A stretch of DNA of 21,815 nucleotides from an uncultured Clostridia bacterium (GCA_934454035.1 CAKSFY010000029.1:1-21815); one strand, 5' to 3'. Positions 10,081 through 18,108 are shown, counted from the stretch's first letter. Notes: a model not told the origin generated them from the letters alone. Program-made: numbers and translations.

Positions 10081-11605
10081 TTATGTTCTCTCCTCTTGTT
10101 TCAAAGCTTTCGGCATCAATAACCGTAAAGAATGTCAATGCACGGTCGCGCCTGTTTGCCGCAATTGCTTCGGCAGTTTCTTCAAGGCTTGTCGCAGGTG
10201 CTGCAAGCGTATCCGATACCGGAACAAGCAAGACGATTGAACCGTCCTCTCCCTTTAAATTAGGAATTTCCCAGCCGCTGCCGAAAATTGTATATCTTTT
10301 TGTCGTATAATCACCCTTTGCGCCATATACATTCATATCAAGAAAACTATTTGAAAAACCTGTATGCATACTGTCGCCGTCGGGGCCGGAATACATTCCG
10401 GCAGTATTTTGAACAACCATATGATTTGCTATAACAACCCTTTTATTGTCAACCAAAAATGCCTCGGATGAACTTTTTGTTTCAAATATTTCAAATTCCA
10501 TTCCGTATTTATTTGTGTAGTCCTTAAATATCTCAACATTTTTTCCCGACAGTAAATTTATTATTCCGTTATATGACTTTCCGTATTGCGTAAGCTCACC
10601 GTAATCACCTTCACACAGTGTTGTTTCCGTATCATTGTCCTGTTTTTCACTCCAAAAAACTTTAAACTGATCCGGTGCTTCTTTATTAAGAAGCGACCAA
10701 TAAAAAGTTCTCAAATAATTATTGGCGGTATATGTTGTTGCATTTAAATAACCGGTCTCGGTTTGCCATATATACGGAACTATACCCATTGCTTTAATCT
10801 GATTGTACAAATAATTCAATCCGCCTGTTGTCGCATTGTAAACGTTAAATACATCTATTGACGAAAAAGCGTCATTATCTTTAAGGTTTTTCAAAAAGAC
10901 ATCTGTATCATAATTGTTAGGAATACCTCCGCATACAATTTTATATCCCATGTCCTGCAATATCTTCGCGGCAGGTTTATGAATTTCTTCCAGATAATCG
11001 CTTTCACTGCCGTAAAAATTTTCTGCCTTTCCGAACGGCTCATCGTAAATCTGAATGTAATCGGTCATGCCTTTTAAATTTTCTCCGATATATTTTACAA
11101 ACTTCTTCCACTCTTCTGCGCCGTTTCTGTTAAGCCGAATATTTTCGGGCGAAATGATTAATTCCTCCTGCTGCATTTCGTCTCCGTTCTTTTTGCCTAC
11201 ACTTCTGACGACTTTTTCATATTTTATTCCGCGAAGCCTTCCGACATTATACTCTTCTCCGTCCTTTATAAACGAATACGGCATTGTCTCCACTGCCCAA
11301 ACCGGTGTTCCTGTTATTAAAACCAATACCTTTCTTCCGGTTTCGGAAATGTTTTTTATCTCATTTTCTGCTTTTTCAAGCTCTTCCTCATCAAATACAC
11401 CGAATCTCGGCTCCAGTTCGGACCACGATATATCAATTCTTTCCCATCCGTTTAAAATTTTGTCGGATTCATAAACTCTGTTGCTTACACCCATAAAATT
11501 TCTTATTTCCGTCAATTCTTCCGATTGCTTATTATCGCTTGCAAGCACGGAAAAGCCTGAAAATGTCATAATTACCGCAACAGCTGCGGATATTAGCCTT
11601 TTCAT
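10070..11605 (-). CDS. Secreted clan GH-A hydrolase-like protein with altered acid/base motif (DEP in place of NEA)
   Basis: About 511 residues from the ATG at 11605; the alternative TTG at 11611 has better RBS spacing (9 versus 15 nt), so the start is uncertain by two residues. Signal peptide, then a stand-alone barrel paralogous to the other two hydrolases here: RIDISW, EPRFGVFDEE, and WQTETGY with the putative nucleophile Glu (283 from the ATG). At the acid/base site it reads IYDEPF (Glu189) where the paralogs read IWNEA, so the conserved Asn is Asp. The D(M/I)HY histidine segment is FNVYNA, and the GGWPCC strand is CGGIPN. It may be an enzyme with changed specificity or a binding-only relic. 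No GxWSY or anchoring module is present. The last 11 bp overlap the SLH gene start. Family placement is good; activity is doubtful. Confidence 0.83.
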   Translation of the reverse strand: MKRLISAAVAVIMTFSGFSVLASDNKQSEELTEIRNFMGVSNRVYESDKILNGWERIDISWSELEPRFGVFDEEELEKAENEIKNISETGRKVLVLITGTPVWAVETMPYSFIKDGEEYNVGRLRGIKYEKVVRSVGKKNGDEMQQEELIISPENIRLNRNGAEEWKKFVKYIGENLKGMTDYIQIYDEPFGKAENFYGSESDYLEEIHKPAAKILQDMGYKIVCGGIPNNYDTDVFLKNLKDNDAFSSIDVFNVYNATTGGLNYLYNQIKAMGIVPYIWQTETGYLNATTYTANNYLRTFYWSLLNKEAPDQFKVFWSEKQDNDTETTLCEGDYGELTQYGKSYNGIINLLSGKNVEIFKDYTNKYGMEFEIFETKSSSEAFLVDNKRVVIANHMVVQNTAGMYSGPDGDSMHTGFSNSFLDMNVYGAKGDYTTKRYTIFGSGWEIPNLKGEDGSIVLLVPVSDTLAAPATSLEETAEAIAANRRDRALTFFTVIDAESFETRGENINEE

Positions 11606-11627
11606 AATCAAATCAGCACATCCTTTC

Positions 11628-14000
11628 TTATTCGCCTTTTTCCGTCCAAGCCGGATAATTCGGAGCAGTCAGCATGCCGTCTTTTATATTATCGGCGCTC
11701 ACAACCAGATATATTGTCCTTACCGGGCTCCCCACAGCACTGTATTCCGCTGCTTTTTCATTTTCTTCTTTAGTCGGAACATAAACTCTTATTTTTCCGT
11801 CTTCCAGTCTTGTATATTCCAATACAGTTTCATTTCCTATACAATCTTTTCGTACAATTTTAATATTATCGCCGCTTATTCCGTCCAAATCTACACTTAT
11901 ATATGTATTACCGTCATCCAAATCTATTGTCTTTCCGTTTCCGTTGACATCGCACATTAAATTTGAATAGTTGTTTTGCTTAACCAAATGCATGGAAATT
12001 ATCGCTTTGTTATCGTCAAGCAAAAAGCCTTCCGCCGAAGAACTCATTTCATCAATTTCCGGTTTCAAAAGCGGACTTGTTGCAAAATTGTCATATTTCT
12101 TTATGCTGTTACTGTAAAACATCTCCGCAAAGTTTTTAATCTGCTCACCGTTTGCAGTCAGTCTTGAACCTGCATACATACACGCATTGTATCCGTACGC
12201 TTTCGGGTCATCCGGGCTGTAAGCCGCAAACCACATAAGCTTTGATACATCATCACTCTTTTCGTACATTCCCTTGTCAAGCGCCCATCTGAGCGTCCTT
12301 GCAAATATGTTTGATGAATAGTAAGGCTGACTTGAAAAGCCCATTTCCGTCTGCCATATGCACGGAGTTTCGATGCCTCTTTCCTTTGCTGCGCGCCACA
12401 AATAATCCATTGACGCAAGCGGATGATAATGAATGTCATATATATCTATGGTTTTCCATGAATCATTTCTGTCAAGAAGATCAATTAATTCGGACATCGG
12501 TCCGCAGCACGGCCAGCCGCCGAAAACAACTTTTTTGCCCTTGGAATGAACCACTTCCGCAGCCGGATTGTGCACATCGCGGAAATACTGATCTATATCT
12601 CCCATGTAAAATCCGGAAGATGGATACGCTTCGTTCCAAATTCCGAAATATTCAAGATTATACGGAGCTTGCGAGAATGTATCCACAATAAAACCTACAA
12701 ATCTTTTCCAGTCGTCAACCGCATCACTTCTCATCTGATATTTATCCGTAAGAACATATTCGTCACTGGTGGTTATTTCTCCGAATTTATTTTGTATAGT
12801 AAATGTTCCTTCCCAGCCGGTTTCCTCGCTTGCAGGTCCATAGGTGTATGTTTCACCGGTTAATTTGTGGGTAAAACTATAGCCGTTCTGCTCCACTGCC
12901 CACATAGGACTGTATGCAATAACAGGCAGAGGCTCATACCCTTGACTTCGAAGATCCATGATTTGATCCCCTATATCCTTTATATTTTCAGGGTCGTACA
13001 CACCTCTTTCACTTTCTGTCCATGCCCAGCCGATGTCCAAACGTGACCATTTTATTCCTTCTATTTCTTCTGTGGTCCCCTGATTAGTTCCCAAAAATTC
13101 ACGAATCGGGTAATCCATAATATAATGTCTTTTTGCTATATAGCTTCTCTCCATACCTTCCTTTTCCGCACAAGCCGTTACATCGGTATGGTCTGTCAGT
13201 GTGAACGGCTCAGTGTACAAAATCCTGGTATCCGATACCGCCGGATCACTGCCGTCAAGCGTATAATATATTTCGGTGTCCGCCGTTGCCGACGCTAAAG
13301 AAACCTTGCTTCCGTAAGGAATATCCGGCAATTCGGGAGTCATGACCGGAATTGCAGTCTGCTCAACATTCATAGCCTTTACGGTCACGTCAAAAAATCT
13401 CGGAACCCACCATTCATTTCCCGTATTTCTTTCTATGAAAAATATTATATCGTCGCCGCTATTCCATTTATTTTTCGGAACGGTAAAATCAAATTCATGT
13501 GCTCCGTCCTGTTGTTCATATAAAATATCAATACTGCCCTTTAAAATATCGCTCCGCGCATCGGAGGTTTTTGCAATTATTAAATGACATGCATCAACAC
13601 TGCCCTTTATGTTAATTCCCAGCGGCGCGTTTGCATAGTTTTTATCAACTGTATAAACCGCAGCAAGCGGAATTGTATCTGACATCCATGTGCCGTCCGA
13701 CTTAAAAAATCTTGTATAGTTCCCGTATGATGCATTATCTGCCCATTCATCCGGATTAAAAGCAGTGCCGTCGCCCTTTTGAAGATAGTTCATTGATCTG
13801 ATTGAATTATTTTCAATTAAGTTGGTTCCTTTCAGATAGCTCCAGCGTCCTGCCTGCACAATATTATCATCCGTATTAAAATCATTGATAAAATTTGATG
13901 AATAATTCGGATTATCATCTTTCTCCAAAGCAAAAGCATTATTCTGAAAAAGCATCATTATCGCTAAAACCACCGAAGCTGTTCCGGTATGTATTTTCAT
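11628..14000 (-). CDS. Secreted glycoside hydrolase, clan GH-A, with N-terminal GxWSY module and chitobiase-C-like beta domain
   Basis: 790 residues; signal peptide about 1-24 (ends NAFA). Residues 35-208 are a GxWSY module (AGRWSYL, VYTVD, KGSVD, AKTSD, GDDIIFFIE, WWVPR). About 215-295 matches the chitobiase/beta-hexosaminidase C-terminal type domain (YGSKVSLAS, IYYTLDGSDP, YTEPFTLTD), a structural spacer often found in secreted clostridial enzymes. About 300-635 is the barrel: RLDIGW, ERGVYD, acid/base Glu457 in IWNEA, DIHYH, and nucleophile Glu552 in WQTEMGF; a C-terminal beta-sandwich closes it. All key residues are present, so it should be active on an unknown extracellular glycan. It is closest to the hydrolase at 1277-4231, but the binding module is at the opposite end. 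RBS AAGGAAAGGA; preceded by 209 bp containing a large hairpin. Confidence 0.9.
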   Translation of the reverse strand: MKIHTGTASVVLAIMMLFQNNAFALEKDDNPNYSSNFINDFNTDDNIVQAGRWSYLKGTNLIENNSIRSMNYLQKGDGTAFNPDEWADNASYGNYTRFFKSDGTWMSDTIPLAAVYTVDKNYANAPLGINIKGSVDACHLIIAKTSDARSDILKGSIDILYEQQDGAHEFDFTVPKNKWNSGDDIIFFIERNTGNEWWVPRFFDVTVKAMNVEQTAIPVMTPELPDIPYGSKVSLASATADTEIYYTLDGSDPAVSDTRILYTEPFTLTDHTDVTACAEKEGMERSYIAKRHYIMDYPIREFLGTNQGTTEEIEGIKWSRLDIGWAWTESERGVYDPENIKDIGDQIMDLRSQGYEPLPVIAYSPMWAVEQNGYSFTHKLTGETYTYGPASEETGWEGTFTIQNKFGEITTSDEYVLTDKYQMRSDAVDDWKRFVGFIVDTFSQAPYNLEYFGIWNEAYPSSGFYMGDIDQYFRDVHNPAAEVVHSKGKKVVFGGWPCCGPMSELIDLLDRNDSWKTIDIYDIHYHPLASMDYLWRAAKERGIETPCIWQTEMGFSSQPYYSSNIFARTLRWALDKGMYEKSDDVSKLMWFAAYSPDDPKAYGYNACMYAGSRLTANGEQIKNFAEMFYSNSIKKYDNFATSPLLKPEIDEMSSSAEGFLLDDNKAIISMHLVKQNNYSNLMCDVNGNGKTIDLDDGNTYISVDLDGISGDNIKIVRKDCIGNETVLEYTRLEDGKIRVYVPTKEENEKAAEYSAVGSPVRTIYLVVSADNIKDGMLTAPNYPAWTEKGE

Positions 14001-14042
14001 TGTTGTTATCGTTCCTTTCCTTAAATTGATAAATACAGAATT

Positions 14043-14097
14043 GCGAAATACTGCTTTTCGAGATTATTATACTGTCTCTTTAAAAGCAGTATTTCGC
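14043..14097. repeat. Perfect 16-bp inverted repeat forming a long intercistronic hairpin
   Basis: The arms GCGAAATACTGCTTTT (14043-14058) and its exact reverse complement (14082-14097) enclose 23 nt, in which GAGA/TCTC can extend the fold. Neither strand has a T-run after the stem, so it is not a classical terminator. It lies about 30 nt before the RBS of the hydrolase gene. It may act as an RNA processing or stabilising hairpin, or be a residue of a small mobile repeat. Confidence 0.8.
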
Positions 14098-14152
14098 CGC
14101 TGCGGATAATTCCTCTGATGTAACGCGGAATCAGTTTAAAATATCACTCTTA

Positions 14153-14180
14153 TCCCTAAATTAATAATATTTTCCCTAAA
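14153..14180. repeat. Direct repeat TCCCTAAA, two copies 20 bp apart (possible operator)
   Basis: TCCCTAAA occurs at 14153-14160 and 14173-14180 (TTTAGGGA on the minus strand), about two helical turns apart, in AT-rich non-coding DNA. AraC-type regulators often bind two tandem half-sites at this sort of spacing. A weak promoter-like pair overlaps it on the minus strand (TTGAAT at 14181-14186, 17 bp, TAATTT at 14158-14163). Function is inferred. Confidence 0.3.
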
Positions 14181-14185
14181 ATTCA

Positions 14186-14211
14186 AACGGTAAAAAGATC
14201 ACTTTGCCGTT
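14186..14211 (-). terminator. Weak terminator-like hairpin at the end of the three-module gene
   Basis: AACGGTAAA (14186-14194) pairs with TTTGCCGTT (14203-14211) with one imperfect pair, overlapping the stop codon of the gene ending at 14210. On the minus strand the stem is followed by TTGAATTTT. Stem and tail are modest, so read-through into the next gene is likely. Confidence 0.3.
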
Positions 14212-16453
14212 AATATTCGCATATATTAAATGCTGCACTTTGACCAACACACCAAATATCATTTGAAGTTCTTGTTACTCTAAATATTATATCTGTTCCT
14301 TCTTTCAGATATTTCTTCGGAATATGAATATCACTTATGCTTGTTTCCGAAAATTGTGAAAGAGTCTTATCATAAAGTACAAGCGGCTGCACTTCGCTGC
14401 TTACTTCATTTGCAAGTCCGTCATTTACGCAAAATATCTGAACTCTTGCACCGATTGTATCAAGTCCGATTTGTCCCGAAACGCTTGCACCGTTTCCGGC
14501 ATTTTTAAAATCATCGGCTTTGACAGTATAAACCCATGCAAGCGATCTTGCGTCAGTTCTGAATTCTCTGTTACCGATAACATGCACATATTCGTCTCTG
14601 TTAGGATCCGCTGCCCAAGTGCCTGCATATTCGTTATTGGAACCTTCATTTCCGTTTTTGAGCAGGTTATTTACCTTTACGCCGGTTATTATTTCCTCAT
14701 CGTCCATCTCCTCAGTAACAGTTTCTGTTAAATGATAATAACTCCAGTGCCCCGGTCTTGTTGCATTTGTTTCCGTTTCAAATCCAAGAACACTGTCCGC
14801 CTCAAATTTAGTTTTCGGGTCAATTGTCTGTTTATCCGATGCAGTGATAATTCCTACGAAATTTGTAGGCGACATTGTCTGTTCATCACCATCTCCGTAA
14901 TTATACTCGGATTCGACCGCAAAAATAATGTCTGTTCCCGCATTTACAGCACCTGCCGGAATAACGGCTTCAAAAATATTATTATTATCGGATACATTTG
15001 TGTAGCCGTCGGTTTCCGAGCAAACGCTTCCTTCCGTATATGTATAATTCGAGAATTTTCCGTAGCATGCCGTCCACATATTCGCGCCGAATTCTATTGA
15101 GTTTAGGTCGGTATCTTTAGAAGCAAAAATTGCCAGTCGTCCGTCTTCTCCCGAAAGTCTGCCCTTTATTCTGAGTTCTTTGCCTGCCATACTCTCATCA
15201 ATTGTATAATTGTACATCATTGTAACATGCTGGTCTGTATATACTCCGCTATCGTTTAAAAGATTCCACCAATTTTTATCAGCAGTTTGCAGCCATGAGC
15301 CATCACTGTTTGCAGTCATGACAGCATAGCTGAACAGATTTTGATTTAACAACCTGCCTGCATTTACAAGATATGACCATCGTCCGGGCACAATCTCATT
15401 TGATTCGCTCATATAATTATCAACAGTATTTGTTTTAATTTCTGCCACCGCAGCCGGTTTTTCCGCTTCGATTGTAACCTCTGTTTGATTCCAGACATAA
15501 CCGCCTGCCTGACAGCTTATAACAAACATTATATCATTACCTTCTTTTACTTCGGAAGCCGGAATCGTCAAGCTGAAACTGCCGTCATCGGGCAATTCCG
15601 ACACAGACTTACTAAAATACGTCCTGGTAATCACATCTGATGAAATTTCTTCAACACTTTCAGTATCGGTATCATTTGTTTTGATTACAGAAATAATGCT
15701 GTCACCTCCGTATGCTTCATCAGTGAAGTTACCGCTTATCTTAATATCTTTTCCTGCTGTTTTCGGTCCCACTGTATAGTTATATATTAAATCTCTGCCC
15801 CACTCGGTGCTCGTTTTTCCTTCACTTGATAAAAACCAGTTGTCATTCTTATCAGCTGACAGGAACCAAAATCCGGGGTCATTTGCATCATTCATTAACT
15901 CCGTAGAAATTTCTCCGTCCGACGCAGTATTTGTGTTTGAATACAAGTATGACCATCTGTCCGCACCCAAAATATTTTCGGTAAAATTAAAATCGGTCAC
16001 ATTATTTGTCGAATATTTTGACGAAAGATCTATAGCCTCTGCCAGCGGGCTCTGCTCCGTCATTCCGTTCCAAACCATTGCCTTGACAGTATCGTCCTCG
16101 GATAAGGTAAAATCGTCCGAATTTTCGAGAATTGCAGCAAGCTCACCCGACTTTCCCGAAGCAATCGGCTTTGTGTCGGAAACAATTTTTACAAGCTTGC
16201 CTCCCCTTTTTACCGTTACAAATACATAAGGATTAATGTCGGCATCTGTATTATTTTCGACGACCGCATTTCCTATTATTGCAACAGTATCCGCACCGAA
16301 TGATTTAATGGTCTCGCCTTCTTCATTCTGAAACTCAAAATTTGTGCAGACAGCCTTACCTCCCTCGGCATTGACAACCGCCGTCATGCTTGCGCACATT
16401 GACAGTACGGTAACCGCAGATAAAACACGTCTCAATAATTTTTTCTTTTTCAT
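14210..16453 (-). CDS. Secreted non-catalytic protein: shared beta-sandwich plus three GxWSY modules
   Basis: 747 residues from the ATG at 16453, chosen because AGAAAGGAAG lies 8 nt upstream; an in-frame ATG at 16492 would add 13 charged residues. Signal peptide about 1-30 (KKKKLLRR, hydrophobic core, VVNA). About 33-140 is the shared N-terminal beta-sandwich. Three copies of the recurring module follow at about 149-331, 341-540 and 554-747, each with (G/D)xWSY, NYTV/NYTI/VYTV, ISG/IKG/VSG, and G(N/T)DIxF. There are no catalytic motifs, anchor or transmembrane segment. As second gene of the operon, right after a binding lipoprotein, and bracketed by hairpins that may set its mRNA level, it could be an abundant secreted glycan-binding or assembly protein. 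That role is inference; the fold assignment as a beta-sandwich is from strand pattern only. Confidence 0.86.
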   Translation of the reverse strand: MKKKKLLRRVLSAVTVLSMCASMTAVVNAEGGKAVCTNFEFQNEEGETIKSFGADTVAIIGNAVVENNTDADINPYVFVTVKRGGKLVKIVSDTKPIASGKSGELAAILENSDDFTLSEDDTVKAMVWNGMTEQSPLAEAIDLSSKYSTNNVTDFNFTENILGADRWSYLYSNTNTASDGEISTELMNDANDPGFWFLSADKNDNWFLSSEGKTSTEWGRDLIYNYTVGPKTAGKDIKISGNFTDEAYGGDSIISVIKTNDTDTESVEEISSDVITRTYFSKSVSELPDDGSFSLTIPASEVKEGNDIMFVISCQAGGYVWNQTEVTIEAEKPAAVAEIKTNTVDNYMSESNEIVPGRWSYLVNAGRLLNQNLFSYAVMTANSDGSWLQTADKNWWNLLNDSGVYTDQHVTMMYNYTIDESMAGKELRIKGRLSGEDGRLAIFASKDTDLNSIEFGANMWTACYGKFSNYTYTEGSVCSETDGYTNVSDNNNIFEAVIPAGAVNAGTDIIFAVESEYNYGDGDEQTMSPTNFVGIITASDKQTIDPKTKFEADSVLGFETETNATRPGHWSYYHLTETVTEEMDDEEIITGVKVNNLLKNGNEGSNNEYAGTWAADPNRDEYVHVIGNREFRTDARSLAWVYTVKADDFKNAGNGASVSGQIGLDTIGARVQIFCVNDGLANEVSSEVQPLVLYDKTLSQFSETSISDIHIPKKYLKEGTDIIFRVTRTSNDIWCVGQSAAFNICEY

Positions 16454-16478
16454 TTTCTTCTTCCTTTCTAATTTTTTT

Positions 16479-16511
16479 ATATGAATCTTCATTTTCTGAA
16501 GATAAGCATAT
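16479..16511. repeat. Intercistronic hairpin directly after the binding-lipoprotein stop
   Basis: ATATG-A-ATCTTC (16479-16490) pairs with GAAGAT-AAG-CATAT (16498-16511) across the loop ATTTTCT. On the transcribed (minus) strand it is followed by an A-run, not a T-run, so it should not terminate. Hairpins placed here often protect the 3' end of the upstream message and raise a binding protein relative to downstream genes. Confidence 0.5.
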
Positions 16512-16513
16512 AC

Positions 16514-17914
16514 CTATTTGTTTTTTTCATTATACGGATTCAGATACTCCGTCTGAAATCTTTCCGCACCGTTTTTTGCAAGTGCATTCAAATCGGCATT
16601 GGGATTTGAAAATACCTCTATAATTATCTCGTCCAATATTTTGTACAAATTCTGTGCCTCGACATGTTCCTCTTCTCTTATTATGACATCATCAAAGGCC
16701 ATAAAGTTTTCATAATCCTTAAAATCTGCATTGCAATACTTGCCTCGTATCTCCATAAGCTTTTCTTCCTCCTTGCCCGGGAGCCATAGGCTTATAGGTG
16801 CTCGATTCAATATGATTTTGTTATCTTCATAATCTTTTTTTATCGATTCGGTAAAATTTTCGATATAATTTGCATTGTCGCTTGGTGCTAAACTCCCGTT
16901 TTCATTATGCCAGTCGAGAAGAGCTTCAATTTCCTGTTCATTACAGTGATTGTTGATAAACAAAAGTGAGCCTCCCATTTGAGCATATGCCCCTGCCGGT
17001 CCCCTCGGCATACTTACCGCCATAATATCCTCAATCGGCATTTTGAATACATCACTGAGCATATCTCCCGGAGGATCATAAATAAACATTCCCAGCTGGT
17101 TACTTGTATACTTCATTAATAAATTCAATTTGTCCATTCTAATATTATCCGAAACCCCGTTATATTTCCACTTTAAATCACTCAGATATTTAAGAGTTTC
17201 AACAAATTCCGGACTGTTGAATGAAGCAATCCAATTTCCGTCAAAATCCTTTTCTTCAAATTTTACACCATAGCTCCATGCAATATTCATGAGCTGCCAG
17301 CCGCCGTAACGCCCGTCTCCGGCAAGTCCGAATCCGTCTGCTCCTGTTTTTTCTTTTATTATACTTGCATATTCGGCAACCTCATCATAAGTTTTAGGAT
17401 ACTTTATACTCCCATCAGCATTTACAAGTCCCGCTCTTCTGAACAATTTTTTATTTATATAAAGTCCCTGAACATAGACTTTTATGGGAATGGCGAAAAT
17501 TTTATCATTTCGTGATACATATTCTATCCAATCCGGATTAAGCCTTTTGTCAAGCCCTTTCTTTTTCATCGCTGCTGTTAAATCTGCCGCACAGCCGGCA
17601 TTTACAACATTATCCATCTCTGTAAGCGGAGCAAAGAAATACATCGGTAAATCACCGCTGTCATACATACTCTTTATCTTTTCGACTATATCTGCCGTTT
17701 GATAATATTTTTCTTCTGTCGGAATAACTTCAACATCGGGATATTTACTTGTAAAATATTTTACTTCCGAATAAAATTCATCGGGACAAATTCCGTTTTC
17801 ATCCTTTACCGGGATACGAATTACGGTTTTACTCCCGGAATCAGAACAGGAGCAAATCAACGCTGCTGAAAGCAATATCACCATTGATTTTAAAAAGTTT
17901 CTCGTAACAATCAC
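16514..17914 (-). CDS. Extracellular sugar-binding lipoprotein of an ABC transporter, first gene of the operon
   Basis: 466 residues. The N-terminus MIVTRNFLKSMVILLSAALICSC gives a short lipoprotein signal with Cys23 as the likely lipidated residue (lipobox ICSC, somewhat atypical). The start is GTG at 17914, with GAGG directly in front; an ATG at 17884 would lose the basic n-region. The body is a family 1 solute-binding protein: VYVQGLYINKKLF, AGLVNADGS, IIKEKTGADGF, NIAWSYGVKF, MPRGPAGAYAQMGGS. These segments match the lipoprotein at 1-1231 closely, so they are paralogs within one locus. It would capture oligosaccharides released by the hydrolases, or feed the regulator or transporter. No permease gene is next to it, so it may share a permease encoded outside the window. 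Confidence 0.92.
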   Translation of the reverse strand: MIVTRNFLKSMVILLSAALICSCSDSGSKTVIRIPVKDENGICPDEFYSEVKYFTSKYPDVEVIPTEEKYYQTADIVEKIKSMYDSGDLPMYFFAPLTEMDNVVNAGCAADLTAAMKKKGLDKRLNPDWIEYVSRNDKIFAIPIKVYVQGLYINKKLFRRAGLVNADGSIKYPKTYDEVAEYASIIKEKTGADGFGLAGDGRYGGWQLMNIAWSYGVKFEEKDFDGNWIASFNSPEFVETLKYLSDLKWKYNGVSDNIRMDKLNLLMKYTSNQLGMFIYDPPGDMLSDVFKMPIEDIMAVSMPRGPAGAYAQMGGSLLFINNHCNEQEIEALLDWHNENGSLAPSDNANYIENFTESIKKDYEDNKIILNRAPISLWLPGKEEEKLMEIRGKYCNADFKDYENFMAFDDVIIREEEHVEAQNLYKILDEIIIEVFSNPNADLNALAKNGAERFQTEYLNPYNEKNK

Positions 17915-17938
17915 CTCGTCATCAATTTTTGCATTTTT

Positions 17939-17967
17939 ATTTTATTACAAATTTCAGCGATTGTACA
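17939..17967 (-). promoter_or_regulatory. Probable operon promoter (TGTACA-N17-TAAAAT)
   Basis: On the minus strand TGTACA (17962-17967) and TAAAAT (17939-17944) are separated by 17 bp, and a start about 7 nt later would give a leader of roughly 20 nt before the GTG. The -10 matches the consensus at 5/6, the -35 at 4/6. It is the best candidate I find for the long minus-strand operon. Confidence 0.4.
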
Positions 17968-18022
17968 GACCCACTTTTTAGTTTTGTCACACTTTTTTTC
18001 TATTTTCCTTTTCCAAGACGTC

Positions 18023-18035
18023 AAATGTAACATTT
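18023..18035. promoter_or_regulatory. Palindrome AAATGT-A-ACATTT in the divergent spacer (candidate operator)
   Basis: Six-base arms around one central A, midway between the divergent genes. It contains ATGTAACA, whose inverse TGTTACAT appears again at 18097-18104, just before the -35 of the regulator gene. A GACGTC palindrome abuts it (18017-18022). Candidate binding sites for the divergently encoded AraC-type protein; inference only. Confidence 0.3.
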
Positions 18036-18108
18036 TTCAGTTCAAAAACATAGATAATACGGGCATCTTACAATATTTTCGAATGCAGGAATTTTTTGTT
18101 ACATCAGC

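Noticed and set aside
11285..11611. Frameshift or decay in the 10070-11605 hydrolase
   Set aside because: The frame is intact throughout, with signal peptide, barrel motifs and a C-terminal sandwich; only active-site residues differ.
14000..14210. Riboswitch upstream of the hydrolase gene
   Set aside because: Apart from the long hairpin there is no conserved multi-stem core of a riboswitch class I know and no terminator/antiterminator pair.
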